This document shows, in pieces, positions 63,001 to 64,000 of a stretch of DNA of 64,000 bases; within the stretch, counting starts at the first letter, position 1, and every line of letters starts with the position of its first letter. The position numbers and the translations under genes are program-made. This DNA is from AC-38 sp033856025 (GTDB lineage Bacteria; Actinomycetota; Thermoleophilia; Solirubrobacterales; Solirubrobacteraceae): assembly GCA_033856025.1 (NCBI GenBank), contig JAWVFQ010000031.1:29895-93894 (forward strand), given 5' to 3'. A model generated the notes under the pieces. It was not told the origin of the DNA, made no database searches, and was given only the letters and a program-made list of their open reading frames with translations.

Positions 63001-64000
63001 ATGACGCCGCCCAGCCAGACCACCCCCACCCAGAGCCTCGATACAGGGGAGGGCCTGCGCATCCCGCGGCGGTTCACGACCCCCGGCGTCCACCCGTTCG
63101 ACGCGGTGGAGTGGGAGCTGCGCGACGCGCGCATCGGCCAGGGCGACAACGTGGCGTTCGAGCAGCGCGACGTGGAGTTCCCGGTCACCTGGTCGCAGAA
63201 CGCGACCAACATCGTGGCGCAGAAGTACTTCCGGGGGCAGCTGAATTCACCCGCGCGCGAGCGCTCGGTCAAGCAGATGGTGGGCCGCGTCGCCGGGACG
63301 ATCGCGGGCTGGGGCCGCGAGCGGGGCTACTTCGCCACGGACGAGGACGCCGACGCCTTCGAGGCCGAGCTGACGCACATCCTGCTTCACCAGATGGCGG
63401 CGTTCAACTCGCCCGTCTGGTTCAACGTGGGCTTCGAGGAGTCGCCGCAGTGCAGCGCCTGCTTCATCCTGAGCGTCGAGGACAACATGGAGTCGATCCT
63501 CGGCTGGAACACCAAGGAGGGCAACATCTTCCGCGGCGGCTCGGGCTCGGGGATCAACCTCTCCAACATCCGCGGGTCGATGGAGCCGCTGGCCAAGGGC
63601 GGCACCGCGAGCGGGCCGGTCTCCTTCATGCGCGGCGCCGACGCCTGGGCGGGCACGATCAAGTCCGGCGGCAAGACGCGCCGCGCGGCGAAGATGGTCG
63701 TGCTCGACGTCGACCACCCCGACATCCGCCAGTTCATCTGGTGCAAGGCGCACGAGGAGGAGACGGCCGAGGCCCTCGCGCGCGCGGGGTGCGACATGTC
63801 CATCGACGGCGATGGCTTCCAGTCGATCCAGTACCAGAACGCGAACAACTCGGTGCGCGTGACCGACGCCTTCATGCGCGCGGTCGAGACCGACGAGGAC
63901 TGGCGGACGATTGCGCGCACGACGGGCGAGCCGATCGGCGAGCCGATCCCCGCGCGCGAGCTCATGCGCGACATCGCCGAGGCGGCGTGGCGCTGCGCCG
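63001..64000 (+). CDS. nrdJ: Vitamin B12-dependent (class II) ribonucleotide reductase, 5' part
   Basis: The first 333 residues are visible; the gene runs off the right edge. GGAGAGGAG precedes the ATG. RRFTTPGVHPFDAVEWELRD is the usual N-terminus, followed by NSPVWFNVG, QCSACF (active-site Cys region), GGSGSGINLSNIRGS and GGKTRRAAKMVVLDVDHPDI, all conserved in adenosylcobalamin reductases. It reduces ribonucleotides to deoxyribonucleotides without oxygen. Together with tmk and holB, it places the right end in the core genome. Confidence 0.95.
   Translation, partial: MTPPSQTTPTQSLDTGEGLRIPRRFTTPGVHPFDAVEWELRDARIGQGDNVAFEQRDVEFPVTWSQNATNIVAQKYFRGQLNSPARERSVKQMVGRVAGTIAGWGRERGYFATDEDADAFEAELTHILLHQMAAFNSPVWFNVGFEESPQCSACFILSVEDNMESILGWNTKEGNIFRGGSGSGINLSNIRGSMEPLAKGGTASGPVSFMRGADAWAGTIKSGGKTRRAAKMVVLDVDHPDIRQFIWCKAHEEETAEALARAGCDMSIDGDGFQSIQYQNANNSVRVTDAFMRAVETDEDWRTIARTTGEPIGEPIPARELMRDIAEAAWRCA

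Overview
This 64 kb window comes from a very GC-rich actinobacterial chromosome. The best fit is Thermoleophilia (Solirubrobacterales-like), although no ribosomal RNA is present to prove it. The main arguments are near-saturated G/C third codon positions, many GTG/TTG starts, a class II (B12-dependent) ribonucleotide reductase, Tat and Sec exported enzymes with Arg/Val-rich C-terminal beta modules, and a giant coiled-coil protein next to tmk. Genes are tightly packed with frequent 4-bp start/stop overlaps. Four convergent pairs share their stop codons in one 4-bp overlap, three of them in a palindromic CTAG. No transposase, integrase, phage gene, CRISPR array or rRNA was seen. There is one tRNA, tRNA-Thr(CGT).

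Layout. 1-11.9 kb: a truncated FAD oxidoreductase, a surface-linked GGDEF protein, a secreted LamG metzincin protease, and a minus-strand operon of a small Cys-rich protein, a Tat flavin amine oxidase and a GDPD/nitrilase-like fusion. 12-19.2 kb: a GlsB-type membrane protein, a lipoprotein, a PI-PLC-like enzyme, an SGNH-like protein, a lamin-tail/CotH protein and a two-RCK protein. 19.3-24.3 kb: a small secreted protein, a Pro/Thr-rich membrane protein overlapping a polysaccharide deacetylase/GT2 fusion, a seven-bladed Vgb-type propeller and an H1-like basic protein. 24.3-31.1 kb: a ceramidase-like enzyme, a lipoprotein plus membrane TIR receptor, an ECF42 sigma/YciI module with its promoter, and a secreted protein.

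31.1-43.6 kb is the most accessory-looking part. It holds a GH31 glycosidase, a gene remnant, a four-gene coupled operon (DUF4389, serine hydrolase, SRPBCC-like, frameshifted nitroreductase), a CARDB protein, a beta-helix protein and a flavin oxygenase. Two near-identical 75-bp intergenic elements lie upstream of secreted-protein genes in this region. 43.6-48.2 kb has a GIY-YIG protein, an SseB-like protein, tRNA-Thr, an XRE/nucleotidyltransferase pair, and a minus-strand cluster of formate/nitrite transporter, 35-aa protein, hydrolase and MORN-like protein.

48.3-52.3 kb is a peptidoglycan-hydrolase cluster: two M23 enzymes and an M14-amidase fusion. 52.4-64 kb is the most housekeeping part: a PHP phosphoesterase, DNA polymerase III delta-prime, thymidylate kinase, a 1561-residue tail-anchored coiled-coil protein, an O-antigen ligase-like protein, a small membrane protein, and the start of nrdJ, which runs off the right edge. 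Overall, the window codes mostly for exported enzymes and envelope remodelling, with a replication/nucleotide core at the right.
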